Origin: Gammaproteobacteria bacterium
GTDB taxonomy: Bacteria > Pseudomonadota > Gammaproteobacteria > Chromatiales > Chromatiaceae
DNA: 44,258 bases
Direction: 5' to 3'
Assembly (NCBI GenBank): GCA_030148485.1
Contig: JASBTJ010000018.1
Coordinates: forward strand, 1 to 44,258
Under the pieces are notes generated by a model. That model saw only the letters and a program-made list of their open reading frames with translations, did not search any database and had not been told where the DNA came from. Positions 9,172 to 19,088 of this stretch are shown piece after piece; the first letter of the stretch is position 1; each line of letters opens with the position of its first letter. A program made the translations under genes and the position numbers.

Positions 9172-9900
9172 ATGAGCGATGACATAGCCCATCGACGCAT
9201 ACTGCTGAAGCTCAGTGGCGAGGCCCTGATGGGGGCCAGCGATTTTGGCATCGACCCGGAAATCATCGGCCGGGTGGCCGACGAGATCGCCGAACTGAAT
9301 ACGGCGGGCGTGGAGATCGGGTTGGTCATCGGCGGGGGGAACATCTTCCGCGGCGCCGGTCTGGCGGGCGGCGGCATGGACCGTGTGGTCGGCGACCACA
9401 TGGGCATGCTGGCCACCGTGATGAATTCCCTGGCCATGCAGGACGCGCTGGAAAAGCGCGATGTACCTGTGCGGGTCATGTCGGCCCTGAAGATCAATCA
9501 GGTGGCCGAAGATTACATTCGCCGGCGCGCCGTGCGGCACTTGGAAAAAGGCCGTGTGGTGATCATGGCCGCGGGTACCGGCAATCCCTTCTTTACCACC
9601 GATTCGGCGGCCAGCCTGCGCGCTATCGAGATCGGTGCCGATCTGCTGATCAAAGCCACCAAGGTCAATGGCGTCTATAGCGCCGACCCGGTGAAGGACC
9701 CCAACGCCACCTTGTACTCCGAACTCAGCTACAACCGGGTGCTTACCGACAATCTGGGCGTCATGGACGCCACGGCCGTGGTGTTGTGTCGTGATCAGAA
9801 CATGCCCTTGCGGGTGTTGAATATCAACGAGCCGGGTGCCTTGATGCGTCTGGTGCGTGGTGAATCGGTCGGCACCTTGGTGACCAGCGGAGACAACTGA
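9172..9900 (+). CDS. pyrH: UMP kinase
   Basis: Phosphorylates UMP to UDP; a cytosolic hexamer of the amino-acid kinase fold. The 242-residue protein contains [13 protein letters not shown] (phosphate loop), [40 protein letters not shown] and [20 protein letters not shown], all family signatures. The stop TGA overlaps the frr start ATG by one base (ATGA arrangement), indicating translational coupling. Confidence 0.97.
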   Translation: MSDDIAHRRILLKLSGEALMGASDFGIDPEIIGRVADEIAELNTAGVEIGLVIGGGNIFRGAGLAGGGMDRVVGDHMGMLATVMNSLAMQDALEKRDVPVRVMSALKINQVAEDYIRRRAVRHLEKGRVVIMAAGTGNPFFTTDSAASLRAIEIGADLLIKATKVNGVYSADPVKDPNATLYSELSYNRVLTDNLGVMDATAVVLCRDQNMPLRVLNINEPGALMRLVRGESVGTLVTSGDN

Positions 9901-10457
9901 TGATTGACGATATCAAGAAAGACGCCGCCACCCGTATGGCCAAGAGCGTCGACGCACTGTCAGACAATCTGGCCAAGTTGCGCACGGGTCGCGCGCACCC
10001 CAGTCTGCTCGACCACATCATGGTCAGCTACTATGGGCAGGACACGCCGCTCAAGCAGGTTGCCCAGGTGAACGTGGAGGATGCGCGTACCCTGGTGATC
10101 CAACCTTGGGAGCAAACCATGGTGAAGCCGGTGGAAAAGGCCATCATGGAGTCCGACCTGGGGCTGAATCCGAACACCGCGGGCACCAATATCCGGGTGC
10201 CTTTGCCGCCGCTTACCGAAGAGCGTCGCAAGGACATGATCCGGGTGGTGCGCCACGAAGGCGAGCAGGCCAAGGTGGCGGTGCGCAACATCCGCCGTGA
10301 CGCCAACAGCGATCTCAAGGATCTGGTGAAGGACAAGCTGATCTCGGAGGACGACGAGCGTCGTGGTCAGGAGATCATCCAGAAGCTGACCGATCAGCAC
10401 ATCAAGGAAATCGACGGATTGGTGGAGCAGAAAGAAGCCGACCTCATGGAAATATGA
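9900..10457 (+). CDS. frr: Ribosome recycling factor
   Basis: With EF-G, splits post-termination ribosomes. The 185-residue length is standard. Visible signatures: [17 protein letters not shown] near the N terminus, the [16 protein letters not shown] segment of domain II, and [15 protein letters not shown] with the essential arginine. The ATG overlaps the pyrH stop codon, and the frr TGA overlaps an in-frame ATG of the uppS frame. Confidence 0.97.
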   Translation: MIDDIKKDAATRMAKSVDALSDNLAKLRTGRAHPSLLDHIMVSYYGQDTPLKQVAQVNVEDARTLVIQPWEQTMVKPVEKAIMESDLGLNPNTAGTNIRVPLPPLTEERRKDMIRVVRHEGEQAKVAVRNIRRDANSDLKDLVKDKLISEDDERRGQEIIQKLTDQHIKEIDGLVEQKEADLMEI

Positions 10458-10480
10458 GGTGGCTCTTCGGGACACGCGGC

Positions 10481-11251
10481 ATGACGGACCAAGTGCAGCA
10501 AACGCAACCGGCGCCTTCGGGCGGTAGTGTCCCTCGCCATATCGCCATCGTCATGGATGGCAACGGTCGGTGGGCCGAAGCGCGCGGCGAGCCGCGACAC
10601 GCCGGTCATCGGGCCGGGGTCGGCGCGGTCCGCAGCACGGTCGAGGAATGCGCCCGACTCGGCGTCGAGGTATTGACCCTGTTCGCCTTCAGCAGCGAGA
10701 ACTGGCGACGCCCTGCGGTCGAAGTGTCGATGCTGATGGATCTGTTCTTCAGCGCGCTGCAGAAAGAGGCGCGGCGGATGAACGACAACAACATCCGGCT
10801 GCGCATCATCGGCGACCGCAACGCCTTTTCCGCCAAGCTGCAAAAACGCATCGCGCAGACCGAGGCCATTACCGCGGACAACACCGGGCTGATCCTGCAG
10901 GTGGCGGCCAACTACGGTGGCCGGTGGGATATCACCGAAGCCGCTCGCCGGTTGGCACAGCAGGTTCAGCAAGGTGTTCTTGCCCCGGCCGACATCGACG
11001 CTGATCGCCTGGCCGCCGAATTGAGCTTCGCCGACCTGCCGGACCCGGACCTGTTCATTCGTACCGGTGGCGAGCGGCGAATCAGCAATTTCATGTTGTG
11101 GCAGAGCGCCTATGCCGAGCTGTATTTCACCGACACCTTGTGGCCCGATTTCGATCAGGCTGCCCTGCAGGCGGCGGTCGGCGATTTTGCCGGCCGACAG
11201 CGCCGCTTCGGCCTGACTGGCGCCCAATTGCAAGCCGAAGGCCGTACCTGA
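10481..11251 (+). CDS. uppS: Undecaprenyl diphosphate synthase
   Basis: Condenses isopentenyl diphosphate onto farnesyl diphosphate to make the C55 lipid carrier for peptidoglycan and O-antigen. Family motifs: HIAIVMDGNGRWAEARG with the catalytic Asp, AFSSENWRRP, and RTGGERRISNFMLWQSAYAE (diphosphate-binding arginines, Mg-binding Glu). I chose the ATG at 10481 (MTDQVQQTQ) because it gives an N-terminal length like E. coli's; an in-frame ATG at 10454 that overlaps the frr stop would add nine residues and might favour coupling. The stop overlaps the cdsA start. Confidence 0.95.
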   Translation: MTDQVQQTQPAPSGGSVPRHIAIVMDGNGRWAEARGEPRHAGHRAGVGAVRSTVEECARLGVEVLTLFAFSSENWRRPAVEVSMLMDLFFSALQKEARRMNDNNIRLRIIGDRNAFSAKLQKRIAQTEAITADNTGLILQVAANYGGRWDITEAARRLAQQVQQGVLAPADIDADRLAAELSFADLPDPDLFIRTGGERRISNFMLWQSAYAELYFTDTLWPDFDQAALQAAVGDFAGRQRRFGLTGAQLQAEGRT

Positions 11252-12069
11252 TGCTCTGGCAACGGGTCTTGACCGCGCTGGTGCTGCTGCCGCTGGTGAT
11301 CGGCGGTATCTGGTACCTGCCGTCGGTCTATCTGGCGCCGATTCTCGGCGTGGTCGTGTTGCTGGGCGTACGGGAACTGGCCTTGATGACGGGCTTCTCC
11401 GGCTGGCCGGCGCCGGCCTTGATGGTGCTGGCGGCGGTGGTGCAGTCGCTGATATGGACGCGCTTGTACGCAGATATCACCACCCAGTTGCTGCTGGCTG
11501 ATGCCCTGTTGTGGGCGGCCATGTCGGCGCTGTTGTTCAGCCGCCGCAAACCGCTGGCGCTGTCGCGTGAACGTCGTCCCGGCACCTTGGTACTGGGGTT
11601 CGTCTGTCTGGTGCTGACCTGGGTGGCGGTGATGTGGCTGCACGCCCGGCCGGGCGGACCACCGCTGTTGTTGTCGCTGCTCGTGGCGGTCTGGCTGGCG
11701 GATACCGCCGCCTATTTCGCCGGTCGGGCCTTTGGCAAGCGCAAGCTGGCGCCCATGATCAGTCCGGGTAAGACCCTTGCCGGTTTAGTTGGTGCTCTGA
11801 TCGCCGCCGTGGGTTTGGGCGTCGCCATGGGTTTCACCGGGGTGTTGCCGCCGGTTGGCGTCATGCCGGTGGTGGTGCTGTATCTGGCCGTGACGGTGGC
11901 GTCCGTTGCCGGTGACCTGGCGGAAAGCGCGGTCAAACGCCAGGCGGGGGTGAAGGACAGCGGTCAACTGCTGCCCGGGCACGGTGGCGTGCTGGATCGG
12001 ATCGACAGCCTGATCGCAGCTGCCCCGGTGTTTGCCGCCCTGATTTGGCTGCTGGAGCATCAGGTTTGA
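11251..12069 (+). CDS. cdsA: Phosphatidate cytidylyltransferase
   Basis: Makes CDP-diacylglycerol for phospholipid synthesis at the inner membrane. The 272-residue protein is highly hydrophobic with about eight helices and ends with the CDP-transferase signature [20 protein letters not shown] followed by GVLDRID, which holds the metal-binding Asp. The ATG at 11251 overlaps the uppS TGA. Its own TGA overlaps the TTG start assigned to dxr. Confidence 0.95.
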   Translation: MLWQRVLTALVLLPLVIGGIWYLPSVYLAPILGVVVLLGVRELALMTGFSGWPAPALMVLAAVVQSLIWTRLYADITTQLLLADALLWAAMSALLFSRRKPLALSRERRPGTLVLGFVCLVLTWVAVMWLHARPGGPPLLLSLLVAVWLADTAAYFAGRAFGKRKLAPMISPGKTLAGLVGALIAAVGLGVAMGFTGVLPPVGVMPVVVLYLAVTVASVAGDLAESAVKRQAGVKDSGQLLPGHGGVLDRIDSLIAAAPVFAALIWLLEHQV

Positions 12070-13232
12070 TCGGTGTCAGCGTGCTGGGATCCACCGGCTC
12101 CATCGGTGTGAGTACCCTGGATGTGCTGGCGCGTCATCCGGACCGCTACCGGGTGGTGGCCTTGACCGCCAATCGCGATGTTGCGGGCATGGCGGCCCAG
12201 TGTCGTCGCTTCCGCCCCCAACTGGTCGCCATGGCCGATGCGCAGGCCGCCGCCGACCTGGCGCGGGAGATCGGCGACCTGCCCGGAACCGAGGTGCTGG
12301 CGGGGGTCGACGGGCTCTGCGCCGCGGCCCGTCACCCTGAGGCGGACCAAGTGATGGCGGCCATCGTCGGTGCCGCCGGGTTGCTGCCGACTCTGGCGGC
12401 GGTCGAGCAGGGTAAGCGGATCCTGCTGGCCAACAAGGAAGCGCTGGTGGTGGCCGGGCAGCTGTTCATGGACGCTGCTCATAAGCACGGTGCACGGGTG
12501 TTGCCTATCGACAGCGAACACAATGCGGTGTTCCAGTGCATGCCGGCGGACTTTTCCCGCGGCTTGCCGGCAGTCGGGGTGCGCCGGATCCTGTTGACGG
12601 CATCCGGTGGGCCGTTCCGCACCAAATCCAGGGCTGATTTGGCTCACGTGACCCCGGAGCAAGCCTGCAATCATCCGAATTGGGATATGGGTCGCAAGAT
12701 TTCGGTCGACTCCGCCACCATGATGAACAAGGGGTTGGAGGTCATTGAGGCGCGCTGGCTGTTCGACGCCAGCCCGGACCGGATTCAGGTGGTGGTGCAT
12801 CCGCAAAGCGTGATCCACTCGTTGGTGGAATACGCCGATGGTTCGGTGCTCGCGCAGCTGGGCAATCCGGACATGCGCACCCCGATCGCGCATGCCCTGG
12901 CCTGGCCTGAGCGCATCGACTCGGGGGTCGCCAGTCTGGACCTGTTCGACATCGCCCGGTTGGATTTCGAGGCGCCGGACGTGCAGCGGTTTCCCTGTCT
13001 GGCGTTGGCCTATCAGGTCGTCCAGGTCGGCGGCGCGGCGCCGGCCGTACTCAACGCCGCGAACGAGGTTGCGGTGGCGGCGTTTCTGGACGGGCGGATC
13101 GCCTTCACCGGGATCGCAGCGTTGATCCAGGCGGTCCTGGACCGCCTGCCCGGTGGGTCTGGCGACAGCCTGGATGCGCTGTTATCCGTCGACGCCGAGG
13201 CCCGCGCCCTGGCGGAACAAATCCTTGCCTGA
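12066..13232 (+). CDS. dxr: 1-deoxy-D-xylulose 5-phosphate reductoisomerase
   Basis: Second step of the MEP isoprenoid pathway, feeding substrate to UppS two genes upstream. The 388-residue protein begins with the NADPH motif [16 protein letters not shown] and contains [12 protein letters not shown] (metal ligands Asp and Glu), LTASGGPFR, and [20 protein letters not shown] followed by [11 protein letters not shown]. No ATG is available near this N terminus; TTG at 12066, nine bases after GGAG and overlapping the cdsA stop, is the best start, while another TTG at 12045 is possible. The order cdsA-dxr-rseP resembles Pseudomonas. Confidence 0.95.
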   Translation: MIGVSVLGSTGSIGVSTLDVLARHPDRYRVVALTANRDVAGMAAQCRRFRPQLVAMADAQAAADLAREIGDLPGTEVLAGVDGLCAAARHPEADQVMAAIVGAAGLLPTLAAVEQGKRILLANKEALVVAGQLFMDAAHKHGARVLPIDSEHNAVFQCMPADFSRGLPAVGVRRILLTASGGPFRTKSRADLAHVTPEQACNHPNWDMGRKISVDSATMMNKGLEVIEARWLFDASPDRIQVVVHPQSVIHSLVEYADGSVLAQLGNPDMRTPIAHALAWPERIDSGVASLDLFDIARLDFEAPDVQRFPCLALAYQVVQVGGAAPAVLNAANEVAVAAFLDGRIAFTGIAALIQAVLDRLPGGSGDSLDALLSVDAEARALAEQILA

Positions 13233-13249
13233 TTCGGTCATCTGAAGCC

Positions 13250-14611
13250 ATGGAAGACGTCATTTTCAAGGTTGTCGCATTCATCGTCGCCGTCGGGGTG
13301 CTGGTGGCGGTGCATGAGTTCGGCCACTTCTGGGTCGCACGGCGCATGGGCGTCAAGGTGTTGCGCTTTTCGGTCGGTTTCGGGCGTCCCTTGTGGTCGC
13401 GTACCGGGCGCGACGGTACCGAATATGTGGTGGCCGCCATCCCCCTTGGTGGCTACGTGAAAATGCTGGATGAGCGCGAGGCGCCGGTGCCCGAGTCGCT
13501 GCGCGACCAGGCCTTCAACAATAAATCGCTGGGTGCGCGTTCGGCCGTGGTCGCGGCGGGCCCGGCGTTCAACTTCCTGTTCGCCATTCTGGCCTTCTGG
13601 GTGATCCTGGTCGCGGGCGAGACCGGTGCGAGGCCCCTGGTGGGGGAGGTTGCTCCGGCGTCCGTTGCCGCGGCCGCCGGCTTTCAGCCCGGCGACGAGA
13701 TCACCGCCATCAACGGCGAGGTCACGCCGACCTGGTCCCAGGCCTTCTATGAACTGACCGCCGGCGCGGTCACCGACCAGCCCATGCAGGTGGCGGTATT
13801 GGATGCGCAGGGGCAGCATCGTCTGCGCCAGATTCCCGCGGATGTGTTGCAGGACCCGGCGGAAAGCGAGGACCTGCTCGGGGATCTGGGCATTACCCCG
13901 GAGCGCCCGGCCTTGCCGCCGGTGGTGGATCAGGTGATTGCCGGCGAGCCGGCCGCCGCGGCCGGGGTGCGGCCGGGCGACCGTATCCTGCGTGTGGACG
14001 GGAAGCCCCTGACCGACTGGATGGATTTCGCCGCTTACGTACGTGACCGTCCCGGTCAGGCGGTGAACGTGCTGGTGCAACGGGACGGCCAGACGTTGCC
14101 GCTGCTGTTGGTGCCCAAGGCGGTGGCACTGGGGGATCGCACCATTGGCCGTGTCGGCCTGGCGCCGGCCCGGCCGGACGCCTTGTTGGCGCGCTATCAG
14201 GTCACTTATCGGCTGGGTCCGCTCGAAGCGCTGCCCGCCGCCGTGGTGCGCACCTGGGATTTCTCGGTGCTGACCCTGAAGGTGATGGGGCGGATCCTCA
14301 CCGGCCAGGCCTCGGTCAAGAATCTGAGCGGCCCGTTGACCATAGCGGACGCGGCGGGGAAAAGCGCCAGTATCGGTTGGCTGTATTTCGTCAAATTTCT
14401 GGCGGTGGTCAGTGTCAGCCTGGGCGTGCTGAATCTGCTGCCGGTGCCGGTGCTCGACGGTGGTCACCTGGTGTATTTCGCCATCGAGGCGGTGCGCGGC
14501 AAGCCGTTGTCCGAGGCGGCCATGATGCAGGCCCAGCGGGTAGGTCTGGCCTTGCTGCTGAGCCTGATGGTGGTCGCCTTCTACGTTGATTTGAACCGGT
14601 TCCTGGGATAA
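13250..14611 (+). CDS. rseP: RseP, site-2 intramembrane metalloprotease
   Basis: Cleaves the anti-sigma factor RseA within the membrane during the sigma-E envelope stress response and clears signal peptide remnants. The 453-residue protein has the zinc motif VAVHEFGHFWVARRMG in the first membrane helix, two periplasmic PDZ domains (roughly residues 110-190 and 210-290, the second with GVRPGDRILRVDGKPL), and the C-terminal LPVPVLDGGHLVYF motif with the third zinc ligand. Directly upstream of bamA, as is usual. Confidence 0.96.
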   Translation: MEDVIFKVVAFIVAVGVLVAVHEFGHFWVARRMGVKVLRFSVGFGRPLWSRTGRDGTEYVVAAIPLGGYVKMLDEREAPVPESLRDQAFNNKSLGARSAVVAAGPAFNFLFAILAFWVILVAGETGARPLVGEVAPASVAAAAGFQPGDEITAINGEVTPTWSQAFYELTAGAVTDQPMQVAVLDAQGQHRLRQIPADVLQDPAESEDLLGDLGITPERPALPPVVDQVIAGEPAAAAGVRPGDRILRVDGKPLTDWMDFAAYVRDRPGQAVNVLVQRDGQTLPLLLVPKAVALGDRTIGRVGLAPARPDALLARYQVTYRLGPLEALPAAVVRTWDFSVLTLKVMGRILTGQASVKNLSGPLTIADAAGKSASIGWLYFVKFLAVVSVSLGVLNLLPVPVLDGGHLVYFAIEAVRGKPLSEAAMMQAQRVGLALLLSLMVVAFYVDLNRFLG

Positions 14612-14656
14612 AGCCGGCAATGCTTCGCGCCGCTACTTTTGGCAGAGAGCTTCCCT

Positions 14657-14662
14657 TATACT
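14657..14662 (+). promoter_or_regulatory. Possible -10 box upstream of bamA
   Basis: TATACT at 14657-14662 resembles a sigma-70 -10 element, within the 111-base rseP-bamA gap. A convincing -35 at 16-18 bases upstream is missing (the best is TACTTT), and I did not find a clear sigma-E promoter. It could allow bamA expression independent of the upstream cluster. Confidence 0.3.
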
Positions 14663-14722
14663 AGGTCTCTTATGCGGCCCGCGGTCGCCAGTGAATCCAC
14701 AACAACGATCAAGCACTGTCTC

Positions 14723-17020
14723 ATGCGTTTGCGCTCTCGTTTTGCGGCCGCCGCAGCGGCTTTAGTCTGGCTCTATGCCTGGTCCCCGCAAGCGGCCGCG
14801 GAGACCTTTGTGGTCTCCGACGTCCGGGTGGAAGGGCTGCAGCGCATCGCTGCCGGTACCGTGTTCAATTACCTGCCGGTGCGCCCCGGCGAGGTGTTCG
14901 ACACGGCCAACACCGCGGAAGTGATCCGCGCGCTGTACAAATCCGGATTCTTCAAGGATGTGCGCCTGGAGCGTGACGGCAATGTGTTGCTGATCCAGGT
15001 CACCGAGCGGCCGGCCATCTCGAGTATCGACATCACCGGCAACAAGGCCATCTAGAAGGATCAGCTGCTCAAGGGGCTTAAAGAGATCGGTCTGGCTTCC
15101 GGGCGCACCTTCAATCGCTCGGTGCTGGACAAGATCGAACAGGAGCTGCGCCGGCAGTACTTCAATCTGGGCAAGTACGGGGTCGCCATCAGCTCCAATG
15201 TGGCACCGCTGGAACGCAACCGCGTGGGGATCACCATCACCATTCAGGAAGGCGAGACGGCCCGTATCAAGCGCATCAATCTGGTGGGCGTGACGGCATT
15301 TGATCCGGCGGATCTGCTGGACCAGTTCCAGTTGCAGACCGGCGGCTGGTTCGCCTTCTATACCAAGGAGGACCAGTACTCGCGTCAAAAGCTGGCGGCG
15401 GATCTGGAAACACTGCGGTCCTACTACCAGAACCGCGGCTATGTGAACTTCCGTATTGACTCCACCCAGGTGACCATCTCCCCGGACCGCAAAGGCATCT
15501 TCATCACCGTGAACGTGGACGAGGGCAAGGTCTACACGCTCAAGGACATCAAACTGGCTGGCGACCTGGTAACCAAGCCGGAAGAACTGTTCCCGCTGAT
15601 CCACTTGCGTCGGGGTGAGCCGTTCTCGCGCAAGAAAGTGGTGGAAAGCTCGGACCGTGTCAGCCAGAAACTGGCCGACCTCGGCTATGCCTTCGCCAAC
15701 GTCAACAGCATCCCGGAGATCGACAACACCGACAACACGGTGGCGATCACCTTTTTCGTGGATCCGGGCAACCGCGTGTATGTGCGTCGCGTGAATATCC
15801 GCGGCAACGATCGCAGTCGGGATACCGTGGTGCGCCGCGAATTCCGGCAACTGGAGTCCGCCTGGTTCTCCAGCGAGAAGCTCAAGCTGTCTCGTGAGCG
15901 GGTGCAGCGCCTTGGCTATTTCCAAGACGTTACCGTCGAGACGCCGGCGGTTCCGGGCAGCACCGACCAGGTGGACGTGAACGTGACGGTCAAGGAAAAG
16001 CCCTCGGGTGCCTTCCTGGCCGGTGTGGGCTTCTCCCAGTCGGCGGGGATCACGTTCAACACCAGCATTTCGGAAGAGAATTTCCTCGGTACCGGCAAAC
16101 GGGTGACCATCGCCTTCAACAACAGCCGGGTGAACACCCGCTATCAGTTGTCGTACCTGAATCCGTATTACACGGTGGACGGGATCAGCCGCGGTTTCGA
16201 TCTGTCGTACCAGTCCACCAATTATCAGAATCTGGATATCGTCAACTACACCACGGATACCGGCGTCGCCAACGTGAGCTTCGGTATCCCGCTGAGCGAG
16301 TTCAACCGTTTCAACTTCGGTTTCGGTCTGGAGTCGGTCACGCTGAACCCTGGCAGCACCACGTCCAATGAGCTGACCAATTTCCTGGCGGCCAATGGCG
16401 ACGAATATCTGAACTACAAGATCGACGCCTCCTGGCGGCACGACTCGCGGGACACAGCATTGTTTCCCAACAACGGGGCGGTGCAGACATTCGGTGCCGA
16501 GGCCAGCCTGCCCGGTAGCGACCTGACCTACTTCAAGGTGTCCTACAGTCACCGCCGTTATTTCCCGCTGACCCGTAAGCTGGTGTTCTCGCTGAACGGC
16601 AAGCTCGGCTACGGCATGGGCTATGGCAGCACGGATCAGTTGCCGCTGTACGAGAACTATTTCGCCGGTGGCCCGTCTTCTGTACGCGGCTTCAAGGCCA
16701 ATACCCTGGGCCCTCGCACCACGGGTGGCGTCAATCTGGCCCTGGGCGGTAACCTGCAGGCCATCGGTGGTGCGGAATTGCTGTTCCCGCCGCCCTTCGA
16801 CACCAAGTCCGTGCGCTTGGCCGCATTTGTCGATGCCGGTAACGTGTACAACACCGAGGCGGCGAATTTCGATATCGGCGATTTCCGCTACTCTGCCGGT
16901 CTGGGTGCGTCCTGGTTGTCGCCCCTGGGTGCATTGACGATCAGCTTCGCCGTGCCGTTGAACAAACAGCCCACGGACCAGACACAAAGCTTCCAATTCA
17001 ACTTTGGTACCACTTTCTGA
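14723..17020 (+). CDS. bamA: BamA, outer-membrane assembly factor, interrupted by an in-frame TAG
   Basis: Central Omp85 protein of the BAM complex that inserts beta-barrels into the outer membrane. The 765-codon frame has a signal peptide (MRLRSRFAAAAAALVW, cleavage near QAAA/ETF), five POTRA domains, and a C-terminal 16-strand barrel including the VRGF motif (PSSVRGFKAN) and a terminal Phe. Codon 111, at 15053-15055, is TAG, placed just inside POTRA2: DITGNKAI-X-KDQLLKGLKEIGL. The frame is uninterrupted on both sides and similarity continues directly across, so one substitution (from GAG, AAG or CAG) explains it. The start at 14723 gives the correct signal peptide. Unless TAG is read through or is an error, no full BamA is made, which would normally be lethal unless another copy exists. 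Confidence 0.93.
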
Positions 17021-17022
17021 GG

Positions 17023-17544
17023 ATGCACAAGATGCAATGGCGAAAGATCCTGACCACCGGCCTGCTGGCAGTAATGCTCGGGGTAAGCGGCGTCGCCACG
17101 GCCGCCGAATACAAGATTGCCTTTGTAGAGGTGCCGCGTCTGCTGCGTGATGCCCCTCAGGTCGAGGCGGTGCGGGAAAAGCTCAAAAAGGAGTTTTCCC
17201 GTCGTAACGATGACCTGGTGGCGCAAGCGGACCAGATGAAAAAACTGGACGAGAAGTTCCGCCGCGACAGCACCATCATGAGCGACGCCGAGGCGAAGCG
17301 GCTGGAGCGCGATATCGTGTCCCGCCAGCGCAAGCTGAAGTCGGCACAAAACGAGTTCCAGGAGGATCTCGCGCTGCGTCAGAATGAAGAGTTGGGCAAG
17401 CTGCGCAAGGTGATCGGTGAGATCATCGTGCAGGTGGCCAAGGAAGGGCAGTTCGATCTGGTACTGGAAAGCGGTGTGGTCTATGCCAGTGATCGCGCCA
17501 ATATCACCGATCAAGTACTCGATCGTCTGCGCAAGCAGCGCTGA
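17023..17544 (+). CDS. skp: Skp/OmpH periplasmic chaperone
   Basis: Periplasmic holdase that carries unfolded outer-membrane proteins to BamA. The 173-residue precursor has a signal peptide (ILTTGLLAVMLGVSG, cleavage after ATAA) and a mature part starting EYKIAFVEVPRLLRDAPQ, followed by a long charged coiled-coil (about residues 45-120) and a C-terminal FDLVLESGVVYASDRANIT strand, as in OmpH. It starts two bases after the bamA stop; a second ATG at 17032 would also serve. Confidence 0.94.
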   Translation: MHKMQWRKILTTGLLAVMLGVSGVATAAEYKIAFVEVPRLLRDAPQVEAVREKLKKEFSRRNDDLVAQADQMKKLDEKFRRDSTIMSDAEAKRLERDIVSRQRKLKSAQNEFQEDLALRQNEELGKLRKVIGEIIVQVAKEGQFDLVLESGVVYASDRANITDQVLDRLRKQR

Positions 17545-17556
17545 TAGCGGCACTCC

Positions 17557-18603
17557 ATGACCCTCACGTTGGGCGAACTCGCCGCGCAGCTGGGCGCGGA
17601 AGTGCATGGCGACGCCGACTGTGAACTGCACGGGGTCGGTGTGTTGCACGACGCCCAGCCGGGTCAGCTCAGTTTTCTGGCCAACCCGAAGTATCGCAAG
17701 TACCTCGCCGCTACCCGGGCGTCCGCGGTAATCCTGTCGCCGGACGATGTGGCGCATTGCCCGGGCAATGCACTGGTTCACGCCAACCCCTATCTTACGT
17801 ACGCGCGTGCCGCGGCATTGCTGCATCCGCTGCATCGCCCCGCCGCAGGCGTCAGCGAAGGGGCCTGGGTGGATCCGGCGGCGGATGTCCACCCCACGGC
17901 CCACGTGGCCCCCGGCTGCGTGGTGGAAGCCGGCACCGTGATCGCCGAGCGTGCCATCGTCGGTCCCAACTGTGTGGTCCGGCGAAACTCACGGATCGGT
18001 GCCGGGACACGGTTGGTGGCGAGCGTCACCCTATGCGCCGACACGCAAGTCGGCCAGGGTTGCGTACTGCACCCCGGAGTGGTTATCGGAGGCGATGGGT
18101 TCGGCCTGGCGCCAGACGGACAGGGCCGTTGGGAGCGTGTGCCACAGTTGGGTCGGGTGGTGATCGGCGACGATGTCGATATCGGGGCGAACACCACGGT
18201 GGACCGTGGCGCGATTGGTGACACCGTCATTCACGACGGCGCCAAAATAGACAACCTGGTGCAGATCGCGCACAACGTGGAGATCGGGGAGGGCAGCGCC
18301 ATTGCCGGCTGTACCGGCATCTCCGGCTCCAGCAAGATCGGGCGCCACTGCACCCTGGCGGGCGGGGTGGGCCTGGTCGGCCATATCGAGCTGACCGACA
18401 ACGTCCATGTGACGGGGTTCAGCATGGTTACCCGTTCCATCGACGAGCCCGGTGTGTACGCTGGCGGCATCCCCGCAATCAGCCACGCCGAGTGGGGACG
18501 TAATTTTGCGCGTATTCGCAAGCTCGACGAGATGGCAAAGAAAATCCGCACGCTTGAAAAACAACTGGCCGAGCTTGCCGCACAGGCAGGGCGAGGCGAC
18601 TGA
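17557..18603 (+). CDS. lpxD: LpxD, UDP-3-O-(3-hydroxyacyl)glucosamine N-acyltransferase
   Basis: Adds the N-linked hydroxyacyl chain in the third step of lipid A synthesis. The 348-residue protein has the N-terminal UDP-binding domain ([20 protein letters not shown]), a left-handed beta-helix of hexapeptides, the [20 protein letters not shown] loop, and the catalytic His in [16 protein letters not shown]-terminal helix ([20 protein letters not shown]) binds acyl carrier protein in the family. Twelve bases after skp. Confidence 0.96.
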   Translation: MTLTLGELAAQLGAEVHGDADCELHGVGVLHDAQPGQLSFLANPKYRKYLAATRASAVILSPDDVAHCPGNALVHANPYLTYARAAALLHPLHRPAAGVSEGAWVDPAADVHPTAHVAPGCVVEAGTVIAERAIVGPNCVVRRNSRIGAGTRLVASVTLCADTQVGQGCVLHPGVVIGGDGFGLAPDGQGRWERVPQLGRVVIGDDVDIGANTTVDRGAIGDTVIHDGAKIDNLVQIAHNVEIGEGSAIAGCTGISGSSKIGRHCTLAGGVGLVGHIELTDNVHVTGFSMVTRSIDEPGVYAGGIPAISHAEWGRNFARIRKLDEMAKKIRTLEKQLAELAAQAGRGD

Positions 18604-18646
18604 CTCCGGCAGGACCGGGCATGAGAACTGTTGGGGGATATTGAGG

Positions 18647-19087
18647 ATGGTCATGGACATTCAACGCATCATGGAGCTGCTGCCGCATCGGTACCCGTTT
18701 CTGCTGGTGGACAGGGTTATCGAATGTGTGCCCGGCGAGCGTCTGGTCGCGTTCAAAAATGTCACATTCAACGAACCGTTCTTCACCGGGCATTTTCCGA
18801 TCAAGCCGGTGATGCCCGGCGTGTTGATCATCGAGGCCCTCGCTCAGGCGACCGGGCTGTTGGCGGCGGAATCTGCGGAGACCAAGCGTAGTTCGAGCTC
18901 CATCTATTATCTGGTGGGTGTCGACAAGGCGAGGTTCAAGCGCCCTGTCGGTCCCGGCGATCAATTGCACCTGGAGGCCCGCCTGTTGAAGGTGAAACGG
19001 GACTTGTGGGTTTTCGACTGCGTAGCCACGGTCGATGGCAAGGTGGTCGCCAGTGCCGAGATCATGTGCACCGCGAGGGAAGCCTGA
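18647..19087 (+). CDS. fabZ: FabZ, 3-hydroxyacyl-ACP dehydratase
   Basis: Dehydrates 3-hydroxyacyl-ACP in fatty-acid synthesis, competing with LpxA/LpxD for hydroxyacyl-ACP. The 146-residue hot-dog-fold protein contains [17 protein letters not shown], the catalytic His in [14 protein letters not shown] and the catalytic Glu in [12 protein letters not shown]. Two ATGs fit (18647 and 18653); 18653 with GAGG just upstream is equally plausible. Located between lpxD and lpxA as in E. coli. Confidence 0.96.
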   Translation: MVMDIQRIMELLPHRYPFLLVDRVIECVPGERLVAFKNVTFNEPFFTGHFPIKPVMPGVLIIEALAQATGLLAAESAETKRSSSSIYYLVGVDKARFKRPVGPGDQLHLEARLLKVKRDLWVFDCVATVDGKVVASAEIMCTAREA

Positions 19088-19088
19088 G

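Noticed and set aside
14762..16996. Long minus-strand open frame opposite bamA
   Set aside because: It is a compositional shadow of bamA on the other strand, with no domain signatures.
15122..17020. BamA starting after the TAG as a shortened natural variant
   Set aside because: No signal peptide or ribosome binding site is present there, and the missing part (signal, POTRA1 and start of POTRA2) is intact just upstream in frame.
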